NCBI GenBank assembly: GCA_951799405.1
Contig: OX637345.1
Location: 11,160,001 to 11,224,000, forward strand
Source: Agapetus fuscipes
Lineage: Eukaryota; Arthropoda; Insecta; Trichoptera; Glossosomatidae
DNA length: 64,000 nucleotides
Direction: 5' to 3'
Below, piece after piece: positions 1 to 10,317 of this stretch. Numbering within the stretch: the first letter of the stretch is position 1; each line of letters begins with the position of its first letter. The notes under the pieces are model-generated. The model was not told the DNA's origin and did no database searches. It was given only the letters and a program-made list of their open reading frames with translations. The position numbers and the translations under genes are program-made.

Positions 1-240
1 TCATTTTCAAGAGGACACTATTACAAAATTGACAAAACCATAGAGAAATAAAAATAATGAGTTACAACAAAGAGGTACAATTAGGTAATAACAAAGGTGA
101 AGCAGCAGCTATTTGAACATTGATCAAACTATAAGAATTAGAATTTTTGTGTTTAGGTATGTACTTTTTTTTACTGTTCAACAACATTTTCCTACTGAGT
201 TTAGGTTTAAATGCTGAACTTTTGATTTTTTAAGTGCTGT
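1..240. other. AT-rich flank, nothing recognised
   Basis: No ORF of note, no repeat and no RNA gene was seen in this stretch. It abuts the fold-back element that begins at 241. Confidence 0.5.
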
Positions 241-474
241 ACCCTTAGTACGAGTAGCAAAACTTGAGAAAAGTAAAGTTTACGGAAAATATTAAAGAGT
301 GATTTCTCCCAAAATCTGCCGTTTTTGTTTCTTACACTTTATGGTCTTAGCAAAAGAGTTACAGTGATGACGAAAATCAAGTTCAAACAAGCAAAAACGG
401 CAGATTTTGGGGGAAATCTTTAATAATTGCCGTAAACTTAACATTACTCAAGTTTTGCAACTCGTACTAAGGGT
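241..474. repeat. Fold-back (palindromic) MITE-like element
   Basis: The two halves are long imperfect inverted repeats. The left arm opens with ACCCTTAGTACGAGT and the right arm closes with its complement at about 460-474. The pairing continues through the 'aaaatctgccgtttttg' segment (312-328), whose complement lies at 391-407, leaving a loop of about 60 bases. There is no ORF. The target-site duplication is not clear. It is a fold-back or MITE-like non-coding element of unknown superfamily. Confidence 0.7.
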
Positions 475-806
475 ACTGTTGCAATTTTATAAAGTTTTGA
501 AGACAATCTAGGCGAATTCATTACCTACATTAGATTGTTCAATTCTACCTCAATACGAATCAAACCCTTCAACCTGCCATTAAATGTAACCCAGCTGTCA
601 TATTTATCCTTTATCAAATTATTTGAATACTCTAGCTGCTGTGTAGGTACATAAATTTGCTTGTGTGCCAGTCTACCTAATGTGTTAACAGTTAGTTTTC
701 AGCTAGGTTCACTGATCTGCAGTTAAGATGGAGAACTTTAAATACCCTGGCGATAGGAGCTCTACAGTTGCTGAGAGTAATGCCAACTTGATAATACTGC
801 AAGCTC
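475..806. other. AT-rich spacer, nothing recognised
   Basis: No coding similarity or clear repeat was seen between the fold-back element and the SINE poly(T) run. Confidence 0.5.
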
Positions 807-1120
807 TTTTTTTTTTTTTAAGAAATCCTGTGCGGGAGACTCCCTAGATTCTAGAGACTCTAGGGGTCTATGACACTTGTTGTAGTGCCGCAAAGGTGTA
901 CGAGCTTGGTTGTTGCTACAAAACGCCAATACTCAAGCAAGACCCAGTTGCTGTAAGGCTGGATAGTGACCGGTCATTGGTAAAGGTTTATGAATTTTTC
1001 AACCCAGCGAAGAGCAAATTTGAAAATATAAATGGTATATATTTTGTGCTCCGCCGGGATTCGTACCCACAACCTTCCCATTCAGAGTCCGCAGTGTTAC
1101 CACTGAGCTACGGACCGGTC
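807..1120 (-). mobile_element. SINE family A, LINE-tailed copy
   Basis: Read on the minus strand this starts with GACCGGTCCGTAGCTCAG (box A-like) and has a box B-like GGTTGTGGGTACGAATCCC about 50 bases on, so the head is tRNA-derived. The text around the would-be anticodon (GGACTCTGAAT) recalls tRNA-Gln. The body runs to a conserved tail (CTCCCGCACAGGATTTCTTA) followed by poly(A), seen here as poly(T) at 807-819. The same tail ends the LINE at 63545-63625. Other copies of the family are at 20060-20383, 26524-26820, 50434-50706, 57529-57822 and a 5'-truncated one at 18381-18535. Confidence 0.88.
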
Positions 1121-1625
1121 TATTCCAGTCTAGACCATCTGACAACTGAAGTGGAATCCTTTTCGTGGGTCGCAAAATTTGGGAAATTGAGCCATAAATA
1201 TAGGAGAACTGAAACGGACAAGAGGTAATGTCTATATTGTGATTGTAATACTGTTTATCTGCAGTGTCGGCAGCTATGGCATTTAAATTGAAAAAAAAAG
1301 TACAACGGCCCAGTTTTAAATGGCTGGACGGAATGGTGGCTGACTGTCGTGTGGTAGGAGTATGATGGGACTGGAAGAAGAAGGCGAAGGATGGACAGCG
1401 GTGGCTGTGGTTAAGCAAGGAGGCCAACACCCATCTGGGGTTGTTGTGCCAATGATGATTGCAAATCTAGCTCCTGTTATGTAAAGCAGCACCATTTGCA
1501 AGTTTTATCTTAATAATAATAATCATTCATAATTAATTAATTTGAAGTATTAAATTAATTTCAATTTTAATTTAGTTTTTTTTCAAAGGTTAATTTAAAT
1601 TAGATTTTCAGATTTTCAAAGTAAA
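1121..1625. other. Spacer, nothing recognised
   Basis: Moderate GC around 1310-1440, otherwise AT-rich. The short ORFs on both strands have no recognisable domain. I see no repeat shared with the rest of the window. Confidence 0.4.
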
Positions 1626-1949
1626 TAGGTTCCGCTCACCTCGTGCGACCCCTTTGGGGCAAACACGTCAAGAAGTTACACTACATGTGTATGTGGTGTG
1701 TGGAACCTATTGATTATTTACAGGTAATGGGGCCAGCCCTACGCCAACCACTTCAGTTGAAGTGGGGGGTTTCCTGCTCCTGGGGGGCTGGTTCTCACTT
1801 CTAAGTTCTAGTGAAGGCTGAGTAAGCCTTGCCGACATTTTATTTTGGTTTAGAAGTAAAAGCCGAAACGGGAAATCCTTCTGACACTCTTAGTGGGAAT
1901 TGAACCCTAGCTCTTGGTAAGCATTCTACCACTGAGCTATTCACTGCAC
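1626..1949 (-). mobile_element. SINE family B, copy with re-oriented tail
   Basis: On the minus strand the head reads GTGCAGTGAATAGCTCAGTG (box A) and then GGGTTCAATTCCC (box B), so it is a tRNA-derived SINE. The body matches the copy at 45817-46151 (the 'CCACTTCAGTTGAAGTGG' segment and the run after it). The distal 80 bases or so (1626-1711) lie in the opposite orientation relative to the head, compared with the other copy. They are bounded by AATAGGTTCC and GGAACCTATT. Confidence 0.75.
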
Positions 1950-2209
1950 TTTCTAAAATACTTCAATAATAAGAAAATTGCAAGTTGCAAACTAAGCTGC
2001 ACTTTTAATACAACTTCTTTCATTGTATACAAGATATAACAATGCCTCTAGAGAGTGTTTAAGCTTTCATACATTTTTCTTTGAACACAATGGTTGAGCA
2101 TTTACAGAATATTTGAACTTGGGGTAAGGATAATATATTTTACAAAGGCAGTGGACAACTTCATATCAACCACTCGCAAAATAATATTTCCATGAAAATG
2201 ATTTTTCAG

Positions 2210-2650
2210 GCACCTGACATATTCATGACCGACGATTGTGCAGCGGAAAAGCAGGCACTTCATGCAGTGTCAGACAACTGTTGTGTCATTTCCATGTTTG
2301 CCAAGGTGAATGGAGATGGCTCATGCACAATACGAGAACAGAACACAGACAATCTTTGATGGCCTTGTTTCAAGAGGTAAACAAAACAAAATCTCAACTC
2401 CTTTTCCTTATCATTGTTTCACATAATTGGTTGAGGCATCAATGGTTTAAAAGACAGTTATGCCAACAATTATGCAGAAGCTTGCATTCGCATTCTCAAG
2501 GACATGGTACTGCAACGTAAGAAAGCTATTAATGCTGTAGATCTAACCGGGATCTTAGTGGATGAGTTTGAAGCCTGCCTGAAGAGCAGGTTAAGGAACT
2601 TGGTGTTCAGCCGAGAAACTAAACACAGTAATTTATCCACTGAAGCATGA
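2210..2650 (+). pseudogene. MULE-like transposase domain remnant
   Basis: Three frames carry pieces that fit one MULE-type (SWIM-associated) transposase. They are 'FMTDDCAAEKQALHAV' at about 2222-2269, 'QLLCHFHVCQGEWRWL' at about 2275-2322, and 'NNYAEACIRILKDMV' at about 2470-2514, ending at a stop near 2648. A consensus-like acceptor (tttttcag) precedes 2210, and a possible GT donor follows the second piece near 2380. The TDD motif fits a catalytic Asp of the MULE fold. The frame breaks and missing N-terminus show a decayed copy. The family assignment rests on recalled motif similarity. Confidence 0.6.
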
Positions 2651-2900
2651 ATATAGATTCTGTTTGTAGAGTAGATAGTTTTAGGTTTACCATACCTAGT
2701 CTTAGTTCTACTAACATTTATAATATAGATTCTTATTTAGGTTTATGCTCTTGTTATGCGTCAGCAAGGAGCTTTTTGCAAGCATCAGCTCTTCATTCAT
2801 AGATCCTTTAATATTACTTTTCCCGACTTAAAAAATAGAAAAAAATGCTTTAGCAAAGCTAGCCTTAGGAGATGAATGCGCTCAACTACTTTTTTTTTCA

Positions 2901-3286
2901 AGATTCTCTTCCACCTACTTCCACAGATTCTGAATGCGCCATTCCATCAACATCAACTGCTGTTGCTGTAGATGAAATAGTTGCGAAAGATGAATTAATG
3001 GAAGCGAGTGATGAAGAAGCCAGGTTGAAGTTTATTAATGAATTAAGGGAAGTAAGATTGGCCAGATTTTTAGTTGAGCAGAAGAAATTTGAGCCTACTC
3101 AAATCAATTTAAAATTGTTGGCCCTTGAGAAGAAAGAGTTGGCTGTGATAAATTCCTAAAAACTCAAGAGCAGTATCATGCTCATAAAATCAATTTCATC
3201 AGGTCTTGTGTCAGCCAGCGCCGTCGTAGAGGAATGATAAACATTGATAGCACGCCGTCGAGTGGGGCTGTCGGGAGGATCACAGA
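2901..3286 (+). pseudogene. Charged coiled-coil C-terminal coding remnant
   Basis: After an acceptor-like 'ttttttttcaag' the frame encodes about 86 residues. A Ser/Thr-rich lead is followed by an acidic/basic helical stretch (ELREVRLARFLVEQKKFE, then LKLLALEKKEL). A one-base shift near 3150 would continue the frame to 'SQRRRRGMINI'. The layout (low-complexity linker, then a long charged helix) resembles the C-terminus of Myb/SANT-like or zeste-like proteins such as the one ending at 58250. No catalytic domain is visible. It could be an exon of an older transposon gene. I cannot name the product. Confidence 0.4.
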
Positions 3287-3359
3287 GACAAACTGCTGGC
3301 CGGCCTAAGAGGCCCCACAACATTAATATCAATATTCGGAATAATGAAGCAAGGGCTAA

Positions 3360-3545
3360 AGCAGAGCATACACGGTCAATAATACTGACAGTATCGAAAA
3401 ATATTGTCAGTAATACTGATCGTGTAATCCGAGGTATTGAAGTACTGAAGAGGGTACTGAAGATTGATGCTTCAATCCATTCATTCCTCAGTTCTGTTCG
3501 CCGAGTAGTGGGGATACTGACAGTAATAATGACCGTGTGGCCGGG
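3360..3545 (+). repeat. Harbinger left terminal inverted repeat with subterminal motifs
   Basis: The terminal 34 bases pair with 7369-7402. Inside the end the motif 'cagtaataatgaccgtgt' (with c/t variants) recurs, near 3407-3425 and 3520-3540. Such arrays near transposon ends commonly serve as transposase or partner-protein binding sites. That role is inferred here. Confidence 0.8.
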
Positions 3546-4226
3546 TTTGCTTCATTCTTCAGTAATGAGGCGGGTTTAGGTTGTGAAAACACGTGCCATC
3601 TAATTGATGAAATCTTGGAGTTCGACGTTGGTTTGCTTTTTGTAGAGTTGCCGTTTATTTTCTCTGAAAACGTGAAGCCTGCTTATTTTCTTACGAATTT
3701 AAGTTAAATTACGTTTTAAATTAAGTTAAATTAAGTTTAATTACGATAAATTTATCTTCCTCAGTTATTAAATTGTGCAAAAACTCGTGCATCCAAAGTA
3801 AGTACAAGATTATTTTTAAAATACTGTGAATTTAAACCTCTGGGTACCACGGTCCTCATGAAAGTCAAGTACCACAGGGGTCCTTTTTGGACCCCAAATA
3901 TTTTTTTCCATTTTAAATCTTGGGTTATTGAATAGGAAGTTGAAACTTGGTACTTTCACATGTTTTTGAATGCTAATAATGAATTTTACCTTCAAGTTTA
4001 CTCATCTTTTAACTTATGCCCAAAAATAAATAAAAGGTGCAACTTGTTTTTTCTTGTATTTTCTGAAGAAACAATATTTTAAAACGGAGTTTACAAAGGT
4101 CATACAGCAGAGAAAGTTAAATTCTCGTAAAAGTGTTGGGTCCCAAAAGGACCCCATGGTACTCGGAGGGTTAATAACGAAAATATTAATCATAACTTCA
4201 TTTACATTTTGTTAAATAATTTGCAG

Positions 4227-6710
4227 ATGGAGGATAATATGGACGAAGATCTTAAATTATTTATTCATACTTTTGAATCCATGCCCGAATTGTGGAGCTC
4301 CACAGATCCAAATTACATGAAAAAAAATAAAAGGATGGAAGCCTTAAATAAATTATTGCCTTTGTACAAAAAAATAAAACCTAACGCGGAAATTTCCGAT
4401 GTCAGGAAAAAAATAAATACATTAAGATCAAATTTTCGAAAAGAACTTAAGAATCTTCGAAAAGGTGAGAATATATACCAACATTTTGATTTTCTTAGTA
4501 AAATTTTATTTAGGCATTAGGTATAGTTGTTTTTATAATAATTATATAAAAAAGAAAATATGAAATGAATTTATTATGTTATTAAAGGTCTGGATGTGGT
4601 ACCGAAGACATTTACACTCCGTCGTCATGGGTATTTTATGCTCTTCAATTTCTTGATAAAATCGAGCAGCCATTCGAAACCCACTCGTCGATTGATGTGG
4701 AAAACGAGGAAGAGGAACAGGTATGATTTTGATTGTTTGGTTTTTACCATAAATTTCAGTATTAAATTTTTTGAAATAAAAAATTAACATTTGCAAAAGT
4801 ATTATGACAAATTATTATGTAAGATTAAAATATGTACAATATTTATCCCTTGTGGATTTTGCGTCGCTTGCATTCCTACTATGTTCTTCACGAAGACTAG
4901 CCCCTACATCTATGCTTTCAATTTCGTTTTGTGCACTAAAGTTTAGAGATTCCTTTTTTAAGTAATTATGCAGATAGCATGCTAGTGTAATTTTTGTTGC
5001 TTTGTCAGGACCAAGATTTATTGGCTTTTGAAACACACCAAATCTTGATGCGAGAATGCCAAAGGCATTTTCGACTACACATCGAGCTGTGGACAGTCGT
5101 TTATTGAAAGTATCTTGCTCCTTTGTACATTTTTTTTGAGGGTATGGTTTCATAAGGTTGCAGTGCAAAGCAAAGGCCTCATCTGCCACAAAAACGTAAG
5201 GAAAATAATCCTCTGAACCTGGTAACTTTGTGGGAGGTGGAATATGCAATTGCTTTTTTAGAAACAAATCCCAAAATTTTGTATAAAAGAGGACCCCACC
5301 GTCGGAGATCCTACCATTAGCTCCTACATCCACCATTATAAATTCCTTATTTGCATTGACCAATGCCATTAAAACAATGCTAAAGTGTCCTTTATAATTA
5401 TAATACAGAGAGGAGGTATTAGCCGGTTTTTTTATGGCGATATGCTTTCCATCAAGAGCTCCGAGACAAGTAGGAAAGTGGCAGTTCTTGCTGAATTCTG
5501 CTGCAGTTAATAACCATTCCTCTTCTGTTAAGGGAAGCTGTAAAAAAAAAAAAAAATTTTTTAAATAATAATAAGATTGTTATTATTAGTAGTAATAAAA
5601 ATTTGCTGTAATTAGTTACAAAGAATGTCAATCATTTTTAAAGCATGAAATATGAACATCGAGGAATTTTTTAACTCTTGTTTTATTTTTTAGGCTCAAG
5701 AAACTACAAACATAATTCCAGAGGACGATGTTATCACTCAGCCTTCGACTTCAATAAATTACAACAGAAAATCCAAAAAACAAAAAAAATGTAATAAACA
5801 ATCAGAGCTGCTGAATTTAGCGTGTGAGTACCTGACCAAGGAAAAAGAAGGAGATTACAATCTTAACTTAGCGAAAGTTTGGGCTACAAAATTGCAAAAT
5901 TTGGATGCGACCCAAAAAATACTTGCCGAAAAGGCCATAAACGACATTTTATTTGAGGCTACAATGGGGAATCTGCATCACAACTCCGTTAAAATCAACG
6001 AGCCGCAATCTTCCTGCCTACGCTGCTCTGGTCACCTACAACAGCATGGTCCTCCCATCCCCAAAAATGTTTCCTTACCCCAAAATTATTCGCAAAACAA
6101 AGTGTTTTTGCCTATTAACACCCTTCCAAGAGATCTACAATTTCAAAACCCGGCTCTATCTCCAAACCGGATTCATCAGACTCCGTCTGCCTCAACATTT
6201 CTTAACAAAACTCAAAGGCCAAATAATTTTCCTACACATTCCTCAAATCCTTCTCAAATCCTAAACCAAACTCCCGTTCCTAGTACCATCAATTTCCTTA
6301 CTACCACCAGCTCTCCCTCTGAAAATTTTTCAGTCCAAAATAATTTTTCCACACATTCCTCAAATTATTCCCAAATGCAACACGAAACTCCCATTCCAAG
6401 TCCAATCCATTTCCTTCGTACCACCAACTCTAACTCTGAAAATTATTCGGCCCAACATAATTTGCTTATTCATTCATCAAATCCTTCCCAAATACTGAAC
6501 GGAACCGTTCCTAGTCCAGTCCATTCATCAAATCCTTCCCAAATACTGAACGGAACCCTTCCTAGTCCAGTCCGTGTCCCTTCTACCACCACCACTTCCC
6601 CCCAAAAAATTATGATTTTAAACAATAATAACAATTATGATCCAATCGATGATAACGGCATTTCATCAAAAAATAACTTGAAGGACTACTATCATACATT
6701 TTGTGAATAA
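4227..6710 (+). CDS. MADF-BESS DNA-binding protein of Harbinger element (3 exons)
   Basis: Exons: 4227-4464, 4588-4720, 5694-6710. Exon 1 begins at an ATG directly after an acceptor-like 'tttgcag' and encodes a MADF domain (residues about 5-80, with '[10 protein letters not shown]'-type spacing). Exon 2 holds its end ('[12 protein letters not shown]') and an acidic linker. Exon 3 encodes a BESS-like motif ('[20 protein letters not shown]', then FEATM) and a long Ser/Pro/Asn-rich tail with a 51-bp tandem repeat at 6471-6572. In PIF/Harbinger elements a Myb- or MADF-type partner helps the transposase bind DNA and enter the nucleus. Introns 2 and 3 have clean GT-AG borders. At the exon 1/exon 2 junction the simplest GT-AG pairing is one base out of frame, so either an indel or another splice site is used. 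Confidence 0.8.
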
Positions 6711-7204
6711 AATAAAATTTTGTAAAGTGTATAAATGCCTATACATACTAATAAAATATTTTACTAATTGAATTTTTTTGTTCAACTTACCTTGATATAA
6801 TCTCGAAGCACATAGATGAGAGTTTCACATGTTTCAATTATCATTGAACTAATTGCTGCTGGGGAAATCAATGCTGAGAACTTGAGGTCAGCAAAATTTC
6901 TTCCTGTCGCCAGGTATCGCAAAGTAACAGCGAGTCGCTCTTTTGGACTGATACTTTGTCTCATATTAGTGTCTTGCTTTTTAATATGAGGTGAAACCAT
7001 GTCCAATAAAGTTAAAAACGTTGTTTCACTCATTCGAAAATAATTTTTGAAATCTGCAGGATTTTTAACTACTATTTCATTCAATAGGTTTAAATGGGTG
7101 TACCTGTCTCTTTCCAACAGCCAATCCTTAACCCATATTCTTCTTTTTTTTCTTTTCTTTACAACAGCAGAAGCTATAACTATTGCCAAACAGGCTCTAT
7201 CCAT
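4815..7204 (-). CDS. PIF/Harbinger DDE transposase (HARBI1-like), 2 exons
   Basis: Exon 1 is 7204-6791 (138 codons) and ends at a perfect donor, AAG|GTAAGT. Exon 2 is 5537-4815, preceded by a long pyrimidine tract and CAG. The phase is 0, giving 378 residues, normal for HARBI1-like nucleases. Visible features are an N-terminal basic stretch (KKRKKRR), the helical '[16 protein letters not shown]' region, and a DDE triad at about D167 (GALDGKH), D257 (FVADEAF) and E294 (RCVVENAFG). The C-terminus has 'CYLHNYL'. It should cut and paste the element at TWA sites. I see no internal stop. The intron (5538-6790) contains exon 3 of the plus-strand MADF gene. Confidence 0.92.
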
Positions 7205-7239
7205 GTTAAGTTATCTACTAAAGGATGGAAAGCGGGAAC

Positions 7240-7402
7240 TGACGAATAATATTGACAGTAATAATGACCGTGTGAATTAAACGAACATCAGTAATACTTT
7301 CAGTAATAATGATCGTGTAATCACAGAAAATACTGAAGAAGGGCACCTTCAGTACTTTTATCAATACCTACTGTCAGTATTATTGACCGTGTATGCTCTG
7401 CT
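7240..7402 (-). repeat. Harbinger right terminal inverted repeat with subterminal motifs
   Basis: The last 34 bases mirror the left end. The subterminal motif 'cagtaataatgaycgtgt' occurs at about 7256-7274 and 7301-7319, and 'tactgaagaagggcaccttc' echoes the left subterminal segment near 3440-3460. Confidence 0.8.
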
Positions 7403-7479
7403 TAAGACACATGAGGGTATTTTTTTGTCATTTACTATGGAAAACATGGTTTTAATAAATAAAAAAAGCTGGTAACACC

Positions 7480-8121
7480 AGCTCAACTCAAGGTCGGAGT
7501 CTCAGCCATGTATAGCGCCAGGGACAATAATCTGATTGTCAAGTGCCCAACTCTCAAAGATGCACAAGTTTTAAAAAGGGCACTACCTGAACTAACCAAA
7601 GGCAGGCTGTCAAATGTCGCAAATCATTTGTAGTTCTCAAGGGTGTGGAGGCAGAGTCAAAGGACGAAGAATTGATTGAGATGATAAAGTACCAGAACGA
7701 TTCAGTTCTAGAAGCCATCAACGGGGACAACAACATTATCATCCAGCGAACCTACATGAACTCCAGGAACAGTCGGCTTCGCAGCATCACTCTTGGCGTC
7801 ACTTAAAGAAATACGCTCCGCTATGATTGCAAGGGAGCGGATCTGCATCGGCTTTCAGAGGGTCTACGTCGAAGACAGCAGCCCTCTGATCCAATGTTTT
7901 AAATGTCTCGGTTATGGCCATACATCTCTTAGATGTAAGGAGACAAAGGAAAGATGCATGCACTGTGCTGGGGAACACAGAAGAAATTCATGCACTAAAA
8001 AGGACACTACTTCGGAGCTTCACTGCTGGAACTGTTCCAAAATAAATAGGGGGAGAAGGGAGGTCTGCGGCCACAGAGCCCACTCTCAGGCCTGTATTGT
8101 CATTGTTATTATGGACATCAA
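7480..8121 (+). pseudogene. LINE ORF1 (Gag-like) remnant with CCHC zinc knuckles
   Basis: The N-terminal part (7492-7620) encodes an RRM-like segment of LINE Gag ('DNNLIVKCPTLKDAQVLKRA'). A frameshift near 7620-7640 leads into the next part. From 7793 the frame holds 'GFQRVYVEDSSPLIQCFKCL', then CX2CX4HX4C (CFKCLGYGHTSLRC) and CX2CX3HX5C (CMHCAGEHRRNSC) knuckles. The order and spacing match the better-preserved ORF1 at 10318-11409. No ORF2 follows. It is a fragment of a jockey-group LINE. Confidence 0.75.
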
Positions 8122-8640
8122 CTCTCCAGCAGCAATTTTGCTATCAAAATTCACCGACGCCAATGCAACTTTTATAAATATGGAAATGCACACCATGACT
8201 ATCCTTATGGCTTCATCGAGGGTATACAACCAAAACGCACTAAGTCAAATTTTGACAATTTTGACTTATTTACCCTATTATACTTATTTTTTTCTGATTT
8301 TCTACTGCCAAAAGACACTAAGTGCTATCAAAAAAAATAAAGGAAATAATAAAATAAATTGTACAGTGGACTGCACATGACTTTATAGCATAAAATACGG
8401 TCATGTTTAGGTCATTGTCAATTTTCATAACAAAACATTTAGTTGTGTGTAAGTAATGAAGGTAATCTATTTAAGTAATCGTCTTTTTGCAGTATTATCA
8501 TTGATCCCGTTTGTATCAAAACTGACACTTTGTTTGCTGGGTATACTTTTCATAAATTTATTGTAAAGTTATGATTGATAAGTATGGATACTTACTAAAT
8601 TTTAAGACTCGTAGTCTAGTATTTTATAAAAGGCGTTTTA
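8122..8640. other. AT-rich spacer
   Basis: The frame from the Gag remnant runs on to 8380 without recognisable content. Nothing else was identified. Confidence 0.4.
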
Positions 8641-9250
8641 GTACCAAGAATATTATTTTATTTTTTGTATGGAAATTTGTCACTTTGTATGGTGGCTACA
8701 CCTTATAATATTGTTTTGAAAAAAGTAATGATTAATGTATGTAGGTTTATATAAGAGCTTTTCAATTGTAAAACATTAGTTTTTAGTTAACCCGTTCTCT
8801 GCCAAGAAATTTTAAATTATTGTTTTCTCTTGTATCGCAACCCCCAAAACAAAGAGTATTATGAGGCAATGGTTATTGTTGTTACATAGCAATTGTTTGG
8901 GTGAATCGTTATGTAGGTTTACGAGCATTTATGGGTATTTGACGTTTTGCTACCAAAAATATTACAATATTTTTTTGTATGAAAAATTGTCACTTTGTAT
9001 GGTGGCTATACTTTATAATATTTTTTTGAAAAAAGTAATGATTCATGTAGGTAGGTATATATAAAAGCTATTCAATTGTAGAACATTAATTTTTAGTTAA
9101 CCCTTTCTCTGCCGAGAAATTTTAATTTATTTTTTTCTCTTGTATGGCAGCCCCCAAAACAAAGAAAATTATGAGGCAACGGTTATTGTTTTTACATAGC
9201 ACTATTATAATGACGATTATTCAAAAAAATTAAAGAAAATCGTAGGAGCC
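8641..9250. repeat. Two tandem copies of a ~310-bp AT-rich unit
   Basis: The segment around 'cactttgtatggtggcta' at 8681 recurs at 8991. The following 200 bases also repeat with scattered differences, for example 'gttaacccgttctctgccaagaaatttta' at about 8788 against 9098. The spacing is 310 bp. The unit has no coding content and contains poly(T) runs. Confidence 0.75.
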
Positions 9251-9780
9251 GTTTTTGTGCAAATCTCATTTGAAACTTTCAGCTGTTCGGAAGCCATCTT
9301 GAATTTTCTAAAATTTGAAAAATGTTTCACAATGAATTATAGTCATAAATGAGTTCTTTCTTCTTAAGTTTTAAAAAATGAAAAAAAAATGCGTTCTGAT
9401 GGGTTTTTGTAGCCTTTTAATTTAAATTTTTGATGTCATAAAAACGCCCCTATATGTTATTTTTATTAAAATTTTTATTATTTTTTTTATAGAATTCTAC
9501 GTAATGTATAATATTGTAGAACATTATTTTTTTGTCAACGCTTTAAATTCGGAGATAATCACAATTGTTTATTTTTTTCATATCGCAACTCATAGACGCA
9601 GATTAGCAAGAATGTTGCCATAACTAAATTTCGTAAGAATGTATCAAGCAAGCTATATACTGAAAATTAAAAAAAAATCCTTCGAGCCATTTTCGGAAAA
9701 ATCGCATTTGAAATTTTCAGCTCTTCGGAAGCCATCTTGAATTCTCAAAATAGTTAAAAAAAAATTATAGCGCAAAAAAG
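9230..9780 (+). repeat. LINE 3'-UTR-like repeat units
   Basis: Two copies of a unit containing 'ttcggaagccatcttgaatt' occur at about 9288 and 9727, and 'cagattagcaagaatgttgcc' occurs at 9599. The same unit is present in the 3' region of the LINE at 24900-25060, which suggests these are 3' ends of related LINEs lying upstream of the next LINE copy. Confidence 0.6.
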
Positions 9781-10317
9781 TTTATATTTTTTTCTTTATT
9801 GTGAACTAAAAATTAATTTTAAAAAATTGTGTTTTAATGGGTCTTTTTAATATTTTCGATGAAAATTTTGAGATCGTGTAAACGGTACTTTTAGTAATTT
9901 TTTTTTAAAAGTGTCGTTTAGTTTTTTGTAGAAATTAATATTTTGAATAATATTGTAGAACATATCATAGACAATTCTGTATCGAGTGCAGTAACACGCA
10001 TTAACCGACTTTATTTATATTAATTTGGAGTTTTACTGTTTTTTTGTTGATTTTTGGAGTTCTAAGTGTATATTGTTGTAGCTGAACGTGTGTTTTGCCA
10101 CATATATTGTGGGTTTGGTATTGTAAAGATAAACAGTGCTCAAATTAAAAGATTTATTAATTTGCAATACGAGTCATCTGATTTTGACAGCTTGCAGAGC
10201 AAATAGTACCTACTACTACCATCTGTGACCATCGTTAATAAGCTTCTCATCATACAGCTGTCAAATTGTTTCCTAACCAATCTCCAATTTATATTTCCTT
10301 GAAAAATTCATACAGAA
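9781..10317. other. AT-rich 5' region of LINE or spacer
   Basis: No ORF or repeat was identified. It lies directly upstream of LINE ORF1 and may include its 5' UTR. Confidence 0.35.

Larger units (their letters stand above)
3360..7402. mobile_element. Complete PIF/Harbinger DNA transposon (4043 bp)
   Basis: The element begins AGCAGAGCATACACGGTC and ends with the reverse complement at 7385-7402. The inverted termini match over about 34 bases. It is flanked on both sides by TAA (3357-3359 and 7403-7405), the 3-bp target duplication typical of PIF/Harbinger. Inside are a DDE transposase on the minus strand and a MADF-BESS DNA-binding protein on the plus strand, the usual two-gene set of this superfamily. 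Both coding regions are largely open, so this copy is young or may still be active. Confidence 0.93.

Noticed and set aside
1061..1120. Possible true tRNA genes at the SINE heads
   Set aside because: Only box A and B and part of the arms are tRNA-like; acceptor stems do not close and SINE bodies follow.
896..1228. 110-residue plus-strand ORF
   Set aside because: It lies on the reverse of a SINE A copy; its residues translate the tRNA-like head and body. Not a gene.
3244..3579. 111-residue ORF crossing the Harbinger left end
   Set aside because: It runs from flanking DNA into the terminal repeat, so it cannot be a conserved gene.
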